DNA of 64,000 nt from Leptolinea tardivitalis (GCF_001050275.1 NZ_BBYA01000008.1:186001-250000), one strand, 5' to 3'. Positions 53,674 through 63,833 are shown, counted from the first letter of the stretch. Notes: a model not told the origin generated them from the letters alone. Translations and numbers: made by a program.

Positions 53674-54450
53674 TTGAAAGAATCTCAAACCTTCTCGATT
53701 ATTAATTTTCTTAACCTGGTAAAGCAAGGATGGAAGATAGTGGTTATCGGTGTTATTGTTGGCGGTTTACTCGGCCTGGGAATATCATCGATTCAAAAGC
53801 CTGAGTATGAAGCTATCTCCATCTTTTCCTTTAGCATTGATTATTCCCGTACCGGCCTCCTGACAGATATTGAAGAAGATCAGGCAATGGAAATTGTCGG
53901 TGATCTCATCAAGTCAACTGATGTAATGAAACAGGTAGAGATAAAAACCGCTTCACAGGGATTGGTCATAGATGGGTATGAGATTCAAAAAAATTTCATC
54001 GCAGAAAGAAAATTTGACCAGTGGAATCTAAAAGTACGCAACGGAACGGCCGAAACAGCCGCGCAATTGGTTAACCTATGGAGTGAAGAAGTTAAATCAG
54101 CGTTGGAGAAAGCCCGTCAGGCATCCTGGAAGGCGGATGCACTTCATCGGTATATCCTGTCTCTGGAGTCCTGTTATCAACAAAGCACTTCCGGTCTGGC
54201 GGGTCAACCGCTTTGTCAGGCGTCTAATCGAATGGAATTGTTGGAAGAGATGGAAAAATCGGGAAAAGACCTGCAGAATTGGCAAAATGATGCCAAAGGT
54301 ATCTTCCCTGGATTAAACTTCTTATGGGCACAACATGCCGATGTACCAGATAAACCCATCCAACATAGCCGCGGCAGTCTGATCTTGGCTGGCTGTCTGG
54401 CAGGTCTTCTATCAGCGTTTTTAATCGCTGAATTTACCTATAAAATCTGA
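53674..54450 (+). CDS. Wzz-like chain-length determinant protein
   Basis: 258 residues. Topology of polysaccharide co-polymerases: helix at about 20-40 (IVVIGVIVGGLLGLGISSI), a large external domain, and a C-terminal helix (about 232-252). The early FLNLVKQGWK before helix 1 and EYEAISIFSFS after it are Wzz-like. There is no cytosolic tyrosine kinase domain. Wzz proteins set the length of polymer made by Wzy. The start is TTG at 53674 with AGGG six bases upstream. It lies 19 bp after the lipoprotein gene and 8 bp before the O-antigen ligase-like gene. Confidence 0.78.
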   Translation: MKESQTFSIINFLNLVKQGWKIVVIGVIVGGLLGLGISSIQKPEYEAISIFSFSIDYSRTGLLTDIEEDQAMEIVGDLIKSTDVMKQVEIKTASQGLVIDGYEIQKNFIAERKFDQWNLKVRNGTAETAAQLVNLWSEEVKSALEKARQASWKADALHRYILSLESCYQQSTSGLAGQPLCQASNRMELLEEMEKSGKDLQNWQNDAKGIFPGLNFLWAQHADVPDKPIQHSRGSLILAGCLAGLLSAFLIAEFTYKI

Positions 54451-54458
54451 CAACCCCG

Positions 54459-55940
54459 ATGCGTGTCACAGGCCGAACTTATTCAGGTATTATAAATTTT
54501 CTCTGGGCGGCTTTATTGATTCTATTGCCGATCACAAGCATGCCGTCTATTCGTGACCTGCTGCATATCAATGTGATTTCAGGGCCTTCTGTTCTTATTC
54601 TGGCTTTGCTCATGGCTGCGTGGTTTTTGCCATATTTCTGCAAAAATGGAAATTTGCCCCGTGAAATGCTGCCATTGATCGGCTTTGTTTTGGTCAGCCT
54701 GATTGCGACGACAGTTGCACAATTTCTCGATGTTCCTTCATATAAAGATGCCGATATGATCCGCACATCTGTTACGGCATTTATCACACTTCTGGTTGGA
54801 ATAGGGTATTTTGTTCTAGCCTATTCAAGAGTCTCGACTTCTGATCAGCTCAGGAATACATTGATCTGGATTTATCTGGGCGGATTAGTGATGATCATCT
54901 GGTCTGTCATGCAGTCTGGAATGTGGTTCATTAATGGCCGATACCCTGATTGGATGCGGGATTTTCAGGATGTTTTTTCTCTTGGTCCGCTGTACCGTCA
55001 ACGGGCGGCCGGTTTCGCTCTTGAACCTTCATGGCTTGCACACATGTTGAATATGCTTTATCTGCCCATGTGGCTGGCAGCATCTTTCAGTGGATACTCG
55101 GTTTTCTCGTGGAGATTATTTAAAAAGATTTCGATCGAGATGGTTTTACTGGCGATGGGGGTATTAACACTGATACTGACCCTTTCACGAGTTGGATGGA
55201 TCACTTTCTTTTGCATGGTTGCGTTTCTCGTTGTTCATTGGAATATCCTGCTTGTTCAATGGATTCAACATCGCTTCAAGATTCCCCGTAACCGCCGCAT
55301 AATCTCTGCCATATCAATCACATGTCTTCTTGTGATTATCTATCTGTCCTTTTTCATACTGGCTGCCTATATAATGAGTCGGGTTGATCCGCGTATGTCA
55401 GATCTTTTTACGCAAGGTTTCTGGCAGTTAAACGATATTAACCGATATGCAAACGCTCTGCAATTTGGTGAAAGAGTGGTCTACTGGCAGGCCGGATGGG
55501 AAGTATTTTCCCATTATCCCATTTTGGGGGTAGGGCTGGGAAATGCCGGACGATGGTTTACGGAGACCATACCTGCATATGGCATGAATCTTATAGAAGT
55601 GCGAAATCTCTTATATCGATCCGGTGATTTGCCGAATATCAAGAATCTTTGGGTCCGTTTACTGGCTGAGACAGGTCTTATCGGTTTCGCTTTTTATTGT
55701 TCCTGGCTCTCTTCTTTTCTAATCAAAGTCAAGTCATTTCGACATTCCACTTATCCGCATGAGAAAATGGCCGGTTATTGGGGAATATTCATCATAATAG
55801 GTATAATCTTTGAAGGCTTTAGCATTGACTCATTTGCCATGCCTTATTTCTGGATATCTGCAGGATTAGTTTTATCAATAGTAAATTTTCCAGGTTCGCA
55901 CACGCTTACGGTTTCGGAGGATGGGAATAATGACGAATAA
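54459..55940 (+). CDS. O-antigen ligase/polymerase family membrane protein (Wzy_C)
   Basis: 493 residues with about twelve transmembrane helices. A large external loop between helices 9 and 10 contains the Wzy_C pattern GERVVYWQAGWEVFSHYPILGVGLGNAG (about 335-362), as in WaaL ligases, Wzy polymerases and pilin-glycosylating PglL. The conserved Arg/Glu of the loop are present. Whether it polymerises repeat units or ligates them to an acceptor cannot be decided; a Wzz-like gene directly upstream favours polymerisation. The 3-prime end overlaps the peptidase gene by 11 bp. Confidence 0.86.
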   Translation: MRVTGRTYSGIINFLWAALLILLPITSMPSIRDLLHINVISGPSVLILALLMAAWFLPYFCKNGNLPREMLPLIGFVLVSLIATTVAQFLDVPSYKDADMIRTSVTAFITLLVGIGYFVLAYSRVSTSDQLRNTLIWIYLGGLVMIIWSVMQSGMWFINGRYPDWMRDFQDVFSLGPLYRQRAAGFALEPSWLAHMLNMLYLPMWLAASFSGYSVFSWRLFKKISIEMVLLAMGVLTLILTLSRVGWITFFCMVAFLVVHWNILLVQWIQHRFKIPRNRRIISAISITCLLVIIYLSFFILAAYIMSRVDPRMSDLFTQGFWQLNDINRYANALQFGERVVYWQAGWEVFSHYPILGVGLGNAGRWFTETIPAYGMNLIEVRNLLYRSGDLPNIKNLWVRLLAETGLIGFAFYCSWLSSFLIKVKSFRHSTYPHEKMAGYWGIFIIIGIIFEGFSIDSFAMPYFWISAGLVLSIVNFPGSHTLTVSEDGNNDE

Positions 55941-57945
55941 AATCATCTGGATCATTATTGGGGTTTTGTTGGCGTTTTTCTGCTGCTGCGGGATTGTTGG
56001 TGGTTATGGGTTCTACAAACTATATGAAGCCGGCGACATTTCTCTAGATTCAATAATGGATAATACCGATTTCAAGAAAACCCAACCATCAGGTCAGAGA
56101 GTCGAAGCGACTATGCAGGTTCCTGCACCGGGGACAAAAGTAGACAAAGATGCCCTGGAAACGCGCAACATTCTGGATACCACTATCGTACCCAATAATG
56201 ATCTTAGAGAGCTGGCGATGCGTCTAAAGGGAATAAAAGATATTCCAGAAACAACCGGTCTGCCTGTTGAAAAGTATCAAATTGGAGATTCCAAAGAGTT
56301 TAATGCCCTTAATACAGACACAAATGAAAATTTTAAGATTACCGCCTCACTCGCCTACGCCACCGATCACGCCTATTTCTGGATCGAGGATGGAGTGGAC
56401 TATGATAAAGACAAAGTAAAAAAGTTGGCTGAGATTTTTGAGACGAAAATTTACCCCACCGATCGCGAATTCTTCGGATCTGAGTGGACACCGGGAGTTG
56501 ATGGTGACGTTCATCTCTATATTATCTATGCCCGTGGGCTCGGCAAGAATATTGCCGGGTTGTTTTCATCCATCGATTCTGTAAATCCCCTGGCCAGGCC
56601 GGACTCTAATGGTCATGAATCTTTCTTCATGAGCGCTGATAATTTGAATTTTGGTGAGGAAGATATGGGTACTCTGGCTCATGAGTTTCAACACATGATC
56701 CACTGGTACCGGGATCGCAATGAAGATACATGGATGAATGAAGGTTTCTCTGTTTTGGCAGAGTTTTTAAATAAATTTGACACAGGTGGATTCGATGAAC
56801 TGTACACCATGAATCCTGATCAACAATTGACAGATTGGCCGGATGATCAAGATTTAACCACCCCCCATTATGGTGAATCATTCCTGTTTCTGACATATTT
56901 CTTGGATCGATTTGGAGAAAATGCCACCAAACAATTGGTAGCTGAACCTGAAAACGGGATGCCAGCCATCGATAAGGTATTAAAAAACATCAACGCCGTC
57001 GATAAATTAACCGGTGAACAAATAACCGCAGATGATGTATTTGCCGATTGGGTTGTGGCTACCTTATTAAAGGACCCCAAAGCCGGTGATGGACGGTATG
57101 TTTATTCCAATTACCCAGAATCACCGCAGCCAGATGTAACCGAAACACATTCTGATTGCCCGACTTCTATACTGGACCGGACGGTTTCACAGTATGGTGT
57201 GGATTACATCCGGTTTAAATGCAAGGGTGATTTCAAATTGAATTTTCAGGGTGCTCTGGAGATTGGCGTTCTGGCGGATAATCCCCATTCTGGAAAATAT
57301 GCTTTCTGGTCAAACAAGGGCGATGAATCTGATATGACCCTGACAAGGGAGTTTGATTTTTCCACTTTAACATCCAACATTGAGATGGATTACTGGATTT
57401 GGTATGACCTGGAAACCGATTTTGATTTTGCCTATCTTGAATACAGCGAAGATGGCAAAGAGTGGAAAATCATTCCTACTGTCTCCTGCACATCCGTCAA
57501 CAAATCAGGTAATAACTACGGATGCGGTTGGAATGATTCCAGCAATGGCTGGAAGAAGGAATCCATTGATCTCTCCTTCCTGGCAGGAAAGAAAGTCCAA
57601 TTGCGATTTGAATACATCACAGACGCCGCCGTAAATGGCGAGGGAATGATGCTGGATGATATTTCCATCCCTGCCCTGAATTATCAGACAGATTTTGAGT
57701 CTGATAACGGCGGTTGGGAACCGGCAGGATTTGTTCGCATTCAAAACAAACTGCCGCAATCGTATAAGATTTCCCTGATCGAATATGGATCCCCGACAAA
57801 AGTCACTTCTATTAACCTGGATGAAAGCAATCAGGCAACTGTACCCGTTTCCATCACAGATTCAAAAGGCGCCGTACTGGTAGTCAGTGGCACTACCCGG
57901 ACGTCTCGTCAGGCAGCCCATTATCAATTCAGTTTAACGAAATAA
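55930..57945 (+). CDS. Membrane-anchored HExxH metallopeptidase, immune-inhibitor-A-like
   Basis: 671 residues. An N-terminal transmembrane helix (about 6-30, with a Cys cluster FFCCCGIVGG) anchors an external enzyme. The zinc site is AHEFQHMIHW (about 250-259) with a later Glu in WMNEGFSVLAEF, as in gluzincin and M6-type peptidases. The C-terminal part has a jelly-roll or MAM-like region (about 430-575) with acidic residues, then a beta tail. Start: ATG at 55930, nine bases from GGAGG; the ATG at 55921 abuts it. It overlaps the O-antigen ligase-like gene by 11 bp, so it is translated from the same mRNA. The substrate is unknown. Confidence 0.83.
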   Translation: MTNKIIWIIIGVLLAFFCCCGIVGGYGFYKLYEAGDISLDSIMDNTDFKKTQPSGQRVEATMQVPAPGTKVDKDALETRNILDTTIVPNNDLRELAMRLKGIKDIPETTGLPVEKYQIGDSKEFNALNTDTNENFKITASLAYATDHAYFWIEDGVDYDKDKVKKLAEIFETKIYPTDREFFGSEWTPGVDGDVHLYIIYARGLGKNIAGLFSSIDSVNPLARPDSNGHESFFMSADNLNFGEEDMGTLAHEFQHMIHWYRDRNEDTWMNEGFSVLAEFLNKFDTGGFDELYTMNPDQQLTDWPDDQDLTTPHYGESFLFLTYFLDRFGENATKQLVAEPENGMPAIDKVLKNINAVDKLTGEQITADDVFADWVVATLLKDPKAGDGRYVYSNYPESPQPDVTETHSDCPTSILDRTVSQYGVDYIRFKCKGDFKLNFQGALEIGVLADNPHSGKYAFWSNKGDESDMTLTREFDFSTLTSNIEMDYWIWYDLETDFDFAYLEYSEDGKEWKIIPTVSCTSVNKSGNNYGCGWNDSSNGWKKESIDLSFLAGKKVQLRFEYITDAAVNGEGMMLDDISIPALNYQTDFESDNGGWEPAGFVRIQNKLPQSYKISLIEYGSPTKVTSINLDESNQATVPVSITDSKGAVLVVSGTTRTSRQAAHYQFSLTK

Positions 57946-57959
57946 AAAAAATACTTTTT

Positions 57960-58175
57960 TCAGGCTTTAGGAGCGCGCAGTGCCTGGAGTTCATTCTCCA
58001 GCTCGGCGCGCTTTTGAATCCGGGCATCATTAATTTCTTTTTGGAGAACCATGATGCGGTCATTTATCTTCATCCGAAGTTTAGTCCCTGAAACAGGGGT
58101 CAGGAGTAAGGCAGCTGCGGCCCCTAACATCCCTCCTGTTATGGCGCCGAGCATAAATCCAAAAATTTTCCGCAT
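57960..58175 (-). CDS. YtxH-domain small membrane protein
   Basis: 71 residues. Gly/Ala-rich N-terminal helix (GFMLGAITGGMLGAAAALLLTPVSG), the YtxH hallmark, followed by a charged helix (about 38-68; EINDARIQKRAELENELQALR). YtxH proteins are small membrane-associated proteins, some linked to general stress; function here is unknown. An AGGAGG ribosome site precedes the ATG. It is the second gene of a leftward pair with the PAP2 phosphatase, whose stop lies 16 bp upstream. Confidence 0.85.
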   Translation of the reverse strand: MRKIFGFMLGAITGGMLGAAAALLLTPVSGTKLRMKINDRIMVLQKEINDARIQKRAELENELQALRAPKA

Positions 58176-58191
58176 ACAGATCCTCCTGTCT

Positions 58192-59208
58192 TTATTTTTT
58201 CGATTTGCTTGATTCTACATCCAAAGGTTTTTTCGGAGTTGACAAACCCAGACGAATAAATACCCAGGGAGCCAGACCGCTGATCCATGCGCCCATCAGC
58301 CCAAAGCGTAGAAGCCTTAGTGTCAGCCCGGTCACAGTTTCAGTTTGAGGAAAAACTACCCCAAGACCAGAATAGATAATGATGAGTCCGGTAATGCCGA
58401 TAAAAAAGCGAGCAATCTTTTGATTGGGAGTTCCTGCAACCTGGTATTTCCCCAGTTTGATTTCTTGAGAAAGAAGAAAACAAACACCGGTGATAAAACC
58501 AGTCCAGAGCCCGACATAAGAAAATAAATCATCCAGGCTCACAGGGTTGATGGTTTTTCCAGTTCTTGAGGAAAGTGCTATCCAGCTATCCGGAATTTCC
58601 CAGTCCAATAGGAAGGATTGGAATAATATCCCAAGTGAAAGAATGATTAATGCCAATACGACAGCAGACAGAAAAATAACCCAGGGATTGGTCTTCTTTA
58701 CCCATTTGCAGACAGGTTTTTCTACAAGAGTGACTAACCACAAAACAAGAAAACCGAAAAACAATGCACCCAGAACATCGATTAAATAATGGACACCCAG
58801 ATATAATCGAGATAAGCTGATCATTAGTATCATGAATAAACAAATAATAGTAATGATCAATCGCTTCTGGCTGTATCCCAGCATTCCCCAGAAAGAAGCT
58901 GCTTTCTGCGAATGCCCGGAGGGGAAACCGAAACTGGCTTCAGTGGAATAAATTTTCACATTTTGATCTACCCAATATGGGCGGGGAAGATGAAATGCCA
59001 GTTTCAACAGACCATTCAGACTGGATGTTGTGAACAAAACAATACCAAGACGAAGCCCCAAAGTAGAATCAATACACCAGTAGATTGCCGGGAAAAAGAA
59101 GAAATAAAAACCTTCTGTCCCGATGAAAGTAAATAATTCCATGATAGGCCGAAATCCTGCGCCTAAACTCTGGAAAAAGATGTTAGGTCCGGTATCTAGA
59201 GGTATCAT
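58192..59208 (-). CDS. PAP2-family membrane phosphatase
   Basis: 338 residues with about eight to nine transmembrane helices. The three PAP2 motifs are intact: KLAFHLPRPYW (K...RP), SFGFPSGHSQ (PSGH), and SRLYLGVHYLIDV (SR...H...D). Such enzymes dephosphorylate undecaprenyl pyrophosphate or phosphatidic acid outside the membrane. The second half (about 190-338) extends well beyond the usual PAP2 domain with further helices. No clear ribosome site precedes the ATG. It is divergent from the transglutaminase gene. Substrate is not assigned; recycling of the lipid carrier used by the neighbouring glycan locus is plausible. Confidence 0.9.
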   Translation of the reverse strand: MIPLDTGPNIFFQSLGAGFRPIMELFTFIGTEGFYFFFFPAIYWCIDSTLGLRLGIVLFTTSSLNGLLKLAFHLPRPYWVDQNVKIYSTEASFGFPSGHSQKAASFWGMLGYSQKRLIITIICLFMILMISLSRLYLGVHYLIDVLGALFFGFLVLWLVTLVEKPVCKWVKKTNPWVIFLSAVVLALIILSLGILFQSFLLDWEIPDSWIALSSRTGKTINPVSLDDLFSYVGLWTGFITGVCFLLSQEIKLGKYQVAGTPNQKIARFFIGITGLIIIYSGLGVVFPQTETVTGLTLRLLRFGLMGAWISGLAPWVFIRLGLSTPKKPLDVESSKSKK

Positions 59209-59265
59209 TGGCTTAAAACGGGAACCTCGGTTTCATCAGAATAACGCCTATTGTACACTCAATCC

Positions 59266-61596
59266 ATGCATACTAATTCCACCCGATTATGGGATTATCT
59301 ATCCATCGTATTAATCCTTATTTGTTTATGGATTCCTGCTGCTTTGCTTCAATCCACCGGTTGGGCTGCCGATCTTGACCAGGTTGAACTCCTTGCATTG
59401 CTTGGCGGGGTGGCTGGATTAATCCTTGGTCGTTCTTCTTTAAAGAATTATGAATCCCATAGTATTTTCTTGCTGCTATCCATCATCCTTCCCTTCGGGT
59501 TGTTTACTTTTAGGATGACTCCGGATGTCGAATTCATTCTTCGTTTTGGTATTCTGGCACAACGAGTGAGCCTTGCCTTTGGTCAAGTGATCGCTCACAG
59601 GGTTGTCCAGGATTCAATCATCTTTGTTATCTTCTGTTGTTATTTCTTCTGGCTGGTCGGTTATCTTTCTGGTTATGGATTATCACGGAAGTGGAATCCA
59701 TGGCAGGGATTACTAATGGCGGCGGGGATCTTTGGGGTCATCGATTTTTATTCCGGTTCACCCAATGGGGCAAAATGGTCGGGTGCTGCCCTGATATTTT
59801 GTCTGCTTTTGCTGGCTGCCCGGTTGTTTTGGGTGTATCAGAAAAAAGCCTGGGATGAAAAAGGTTTTATGGTCGAACGAGATGCCGGTGAGACGGTTTT
59901 TCGCCTGGCTGGAGTGGTGGCAATTGTACTGGTATTGTTTTCATGGAATCTTCAGACCATCATCCTGACCCTCACTCCTGGAACTCCTGAACATGAGAGG
60001 GTATCTGAATTCTGGAAGAGCGTTCAGACAAATTTACAAAACAATTTCGCCGCCCTTCAATCAACTACCAGCCTGACCGGAGCTTACCCTGGTGGGATGA
60101 AACTGGGCAACCAGGCTCCCCTGAGTCAGGCACCGGCATTTCAGGTAAAAATTCTCTCCGCTTCTTCACAGGTACCACGATTTTACTGGCGTGTAAGGAT
60201 TTATGAGGATTATCACCGGGGGCAATGGCAGGCACCGGAAATTCAAAACACTGACAGCCTTCCCCTCGACTTGAAAACAGTTTCACAAATATCAGCTTAC
60301 TCTCGCGTGACAGCTCAATATATCTGGCAGGAGGGTGACGGTTCAATCATCCCGTTTTATGGCCGGCTGAGTACACTCGATATTCCATTTCATCTAAAAA
60401 CCTCCACAGGAACAGGCCAGGTTGCCGGTGATGGGATTCTATTCCCGCAGACACCGCTGGGGAAAGACCGGTTGTTCATACTCACGAGTGCCATCTTCAA
60501 TGGAAGTGGGGATGATCTTACCGCAGTTCCATATTCAACGCCTTCACAGATCAATGAAAAGAACCTTGAAGTTCCAGATACAATTCCGGATCGAGTGAAA
60601 AATTTAGCCCGCCAGATAGCCGTTGGAGATACTGTCCTGCAGCGTGTGCAGGCAGTCACCAACTACCTCCGTTCCGGGTATGAATACAAGAGCCAGATAT
60701 CGCCGGTTCCTTTTGGAAAAGAGCCAATTGACTGGTTTCTGTTTGATTCAAAACAGGGATTTTGCAATTACTTTGCTACAGCCGAGGTGTTATTGCTGCG
60801 ATCTGCCGGTATTCCTGCCCGCCTGGCTGTAGGGTACAGTCAGGGAGAACCGATGGGCGACTGGTTTCAGGTGCGATTAAGTAACGGTCATGCCTGGCCT
60901 GAAGTTTATTTTCCGGAATATGGATGGGTGCCATTTGAACCGACCCCCAACCAGCCGGAAATTGCTTACCCGATAAAGCAGCAAAATAATCGCAGGGATG
61001 TACTCAATGAACTTTCGCCGGAAGAACGCCGGTCTACCCTGGGCGAGATTTCTCCAGAAGATCAACCTCTTGATGAGACAGAGGACGATCCACGTCTAAT
61101 TCGATCGCGCTGGATATTCGCGGTCACCCTGATTATTCTTGCCATTTTGATCGTGTTCACCATCTGGTGGATCTCTCGAAAGCAGAATTGGAAGAAACCG
61201 CCCCGTTTGTCTTCAATGATTTTGATGTGGTTGAAAAAACATCACAAACCGATACCTGTTTGGCTGGCTGAATGGGATTGGTATTCTGGTTTACCGGATC
61301 TGGCTGTGCAATATTTCTGGTTGGAAAAAATCGCGTTGTTCTCACGAACTATTCCAGATCTTCCCACAACTCCCGGTGAGCTTTTGACTGAATTGGCTGT
61401 AAGAATGCCGGATTGTTCGCCGCAGGTAAAACAGTTTCATGATGGTCTCTACCAGCAGCTTTACAGCCGAGAACACAGTCATTCGATTCCTGAATGCAAA
61501 ACAGCCGGATATGTTCTGCAGAACCGGTTATTGAAGGAATGGCGGAGTAAGATTTTCACAAGAAAACCCCGGCGGTCCAGACGAATTAATCGATAA
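59266..61596 (+). CDS. TgpA-like transglutaminase-domain membrane protein
   Basis: 776 residues from the ATG at 59266 (a TTG at 59251 is also in frame; TACACT ends six bases before the ATG and no ribosome site is seen). About six N-terminal transmembrane helices (to about 240), an external domain, and a transglutaminase core with Cys in QGFCNYFATAEVLLLR (about 499-514), His in NGHAWPEVYFPEYGW, and Glu in FEPTP at the usual Asp place. A further helix (about 618-640) precedes a cytosolic DUF4129-like tail. TgpA proteins often sit beside a MoxR ATPase and a DUF58 protein; neither is here. It overlaps the convergent VIT/VWA gene by 11 bp. Confidence 0.86.
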   Translation: MHTNSTRLWDYLSIVLILICLWIPAALLQSTGWAADLDQVELLALLGGVAGLILGRSSLKNYESHSIFLLLSIILPFGLFTFRMTPDVEFILRFGILAQRVSLAFGQVIAHRVVQDSIIFVIFCCYFFWLVGYLSGYGLSRKWNPWQGLLMAAGIFGVIDFYSGSPNGAKWSGAALIFCLLLLAARLFWVYQKKAWDEKGFMVERDAGETVFRLAGVVAIVLVLFSWNLQTIILTLTPGTPEHERVSEFWKSVQTNLQNNFAALQSTTSLTGAYPGGMKLGNQAPLSQAPAFQVKILSASSQVPRFYWRVRIYEDYHRGQWQAPEIQNTDSLPLDLKTVSQISAYSRVTAQYIWQEGDGSIIPFYGRLSTLDIPFHLKTSTGTGQVAGDGILFPQTPLGKDRLFILTSAIFNGSGDDLTAVPYSTPSQINEKNLEVPDTIPDRVKNLARQIAVGDTVLQRVQAVTNYLRSGYEYKSQISPVPFGKEPIDWFLFDSKQGFCNYFATAEVLLLRSAGIPARLAVGYSQGEPMGDWFQVRLSNGHAWPEVYFPEYGWVPFEPTPNQPEIAYPIKQQNNRRDVLNELSPEERRSTLGEISPEDQPLDETEDDPRLIRSRWIFAVTLIILAILIVFTIWWISRKQNWKKPPRLSSMILMWLKKHHKPIPVWLAEWDWYSGLPDLAVQYFWLEKIALFSRTIPDLPTTPGELLTELAVRMPDCSPQVKQFHDGLYQQLYSREHSHSIPECKTAGYVLQNRLLKEWRSKIFTRKPRRSRRINR

Positions 61597-63760
61597 TCTC
61601 TATTGCATACTGCCCATCGACAACCAGAATATGTTCATCTATTGCCAGGCAGGCAGCCAGATCAGGGCGTGAGTCGGCAAGGTTGAGGTATTCATCTGAC
61701 AGGAATTTAATTTTTCTTGTGGTCATTTTTTCCGGATCATAGGATGTATCCGTCCATACACCATCCTTAATTACGAAGGTATGTGTACCTGCGGTTTTTA
61801 TCGTCTGTTCGCCGGTCTGGATAATAGATGGTGCGGACAGAGATTGTGCCAGATCATTCTGTTCCTGTGCTTTTTTAACGGCTTCTGCGCCGAAGGAAGG
61901 TGCAGCCGACATGGTTTTCATTTGATTATAGGTTTCTAACGATAGACGCTCCTGCTCAACCGCTCCCAGAGCAAGCGGTTCTGTCACCAGGTAAGATGTG
62001 TAAGGCGTTACAATGCCATACCGGATGCTCAACTTCACGATCTGATCGACAGTTTCTCTATCAGACCCATCAAGTCGGATGCGATTCAATAAGGTTCCGA
62101 TTTTTCGGGTTGCCCATAACCGGGGCAAACTGGACTCGGGGGAAAGATTTGAGGGGCTTTCTTCTGTAAATGTCACATTGAAATCATGCGATAGCATTTT
62201 TTTATTGGATTTCCCGGTGAGATGGATAACAGCCGAACCTCCATTTTGGTATCGGCCTGTCAACACAAGTTGACTCCCCTGAAAAAGATCTGGTAATGAA
62301 GAAGGGTAAATATCGTAGGTTTTTACTCCTGAAATTTCTACATGGATGTCTGTCAAAACAGGAGTGGAGATTTTTTCATAAAAACCAGAAAGTGATTGAT
62401 CCAGGGCATCTCCGGGTTTGACATAGGTGCTGGCGCCATGATGATCCTGACTAAGGGTATCCAGTAGAAATGTATCCACATCGTAACCCACTCCGAAGGA
62501 AAAGATACGAACATTCGATCGGTTTTTCCCTGAAAGATTCTCTAAAATTTGACGACTTTCCCTGACTCCAACTGTTGGCAAGCCATCGGTCAGGAAAAGC
62601 AGATATGTTGGTCGTTCCGAATCAGATGCTTCGATTGATTCCAGCAAGGCACGGTTGATATCTGTGCTTCCGGCAGCACTTATCCGATTCAGCCATTGAA
62701 TCGCTTCACTTGCTTCTGAAGCCGGTGATAAACCTGATGTAAAATGCTCCACACTGCTGCTGAAGGTGGAAAGATGAAAACGGTCGTTTTTCCCCAGGTG
62801 GTCCAGCACATAGCTGGCAGCAGTTTTTGCCTGCTGAATTTTCTCTCCATCCATACTTCCAGACCGATCGATAACCAGAAGAATATCCTTGGCTACCTGT
62901 TCCGTTTCGCTGTCAGGGCGGGGTGCCGCCAGCAAAAGGAAAAAGCCGTCAGGATCATTCACATCCCGCCCATCTCTATACGTGAAAAGATTCAAGGCCT
63001 CTTCATCACCATAGGAATAATACAGGGTAAAGTCTGAATCAGGCTTGAGATTGCCGGCTTCATAACTGGCTGTGGCTGAATTGAGAGCAGTTCGATGAAC
63101 ATCTACAGAATGGCTGGGTGAATAAATTGCTCCAATCGGATTCGGAGTATTTATCTCTACTGTAACTGATACTTTTTCCAATGGCTCTGCCGAGAATTTT
63201 TCGGTATTTAAAGGGTAAACATATTTCACAAGGCCATTATCTGCTGTTAATGCCTGGGTATACTCCAATTCCACCCGGCGTTCTTCACCGGAAGCAAATG
63301 GAAAAATCCTCGCCTGCAAGGCTCCTCGATCGGTGTATTCCAGCAAGGCTGGATCGCGCATGGAACGGATGATATCCAGGTATGTTCTACGGGCTTCTTC
63401 TGCTGAAAGTACTTTTCCTTCCACTGCCTGGCCGTCTATCCATAGTGTGAAGCTCTGAACAACCGCATCTTTTGGAAGTGGGAAAACATAGGTACCTTCT
63501 ACAGTAGAAGAAGACGTATTTCGAAAAATCTGGTCAACATGCGTTACAGCTAACTGACCTGAAATTTTGACAGTTACTGTGTGATTGATAACAGTCAGAG
63601 GACTGCTTGAAAGAGTAAAGACCGGTGGATGACAGGAGCCCGGATCACAGATCGGGGGTTCGGGTATGATGATTCCATCCGCCAATACCGGAATCGTTGA
63701 GGATATTAAAGTGAAGACTGCTAATGTAAAACTAAATATCCAGAGAGTACATTTCTTCAT
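61586..63760 (-). CDS. Secreted VIT and VWA domain protein
   Basis: 724 residues. Start: ATG at 63760, five bases after GGAGG; ATGs at 63763 and 63772 are too close to or inside it. Signal peptide (about 1-27), VIT domain (about 45-165; HVDQIFRNTSSSTVEGTYVFPLP), VWA domain (about 290-460) with a complete MIDAS (DRSGSMDGE, later Thr and Asp), then a C-terminal stretch with KLSIRYGIVTPYTSYLV as in inter-alpha-trypsin inhibitor-like bacterial proteins. There is no sortase signal or second membrane helix. It probably binds a protein partner through its MIDAS metal outside the cell. The stop overlaps the transglutaminase gene. Confidence 0.9.
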   Translation of the reverse strand: MKKCTLWIFSFTLAVFTLISSTIPVLADGIIIPEPPICDPGSCHPPVFTLSSSPLTVINHTVTVKISGQLAVTHVDQIFRNTSSSTVEGTYVFPLPKDAVVQSFTLWIDGQAVEGKVLSAEEARRTYLDIIRSMRDPALLEYTDRGALQARIFPFASGEERRVELEYTQALTADNGLVKYVYPLNTEKFSAEPLEKVSVTVEINTPNPIGAIYSPSHSVDVHRTALNSATASYEAGNLKPDSDFTLYYSYGDEEALNLFTYRDGRDVNDPDGFFLLLAAPRPDSETEQVAKDILLVIDRSGSMDGEKIQQAKTAASYVLDHLGKNDRFHLSTFSSSVEHFTSGLSPASEASEAIQWLNRISAAGSTDINRALLESIEASDSERPTYLLFLTDGLPTVGVRESRQILENLSGKNRSNVRIFSFGVGYDVDTFLLDTLSQDHHGASTYVKPGDALDQSLSGFYEKISTPVLTDIHVEISGVKTYDIYPSSLPDLFQGSQLVLTGRYQNGGSAVIHLTGKSNKKMLSHDFNVTFTEESPSNLSPESSLPRLWATRKIGTLLNRIRLDGSDRETVDQIVKLSIRYGIVTPYTSYLVTEPLALGAVEQERLSLETYNQMKTMSAAPSFGAEAVKKAQEQNDLAQSLSAPSIIQTGEQTIKTAGTHTFVIKDGVWTDTSYDPEKMTTRKIKFLSDEYLNLADSRPDLAACLAIDEHILVVDGQYAIEIID

Positions 63761-63833
63761 CATATCCTCCATCCGATAAAATGATCTTGTGTTCTATCGT
63801 ATGGACGATAATGGCACCGATATTGTTCCAATA

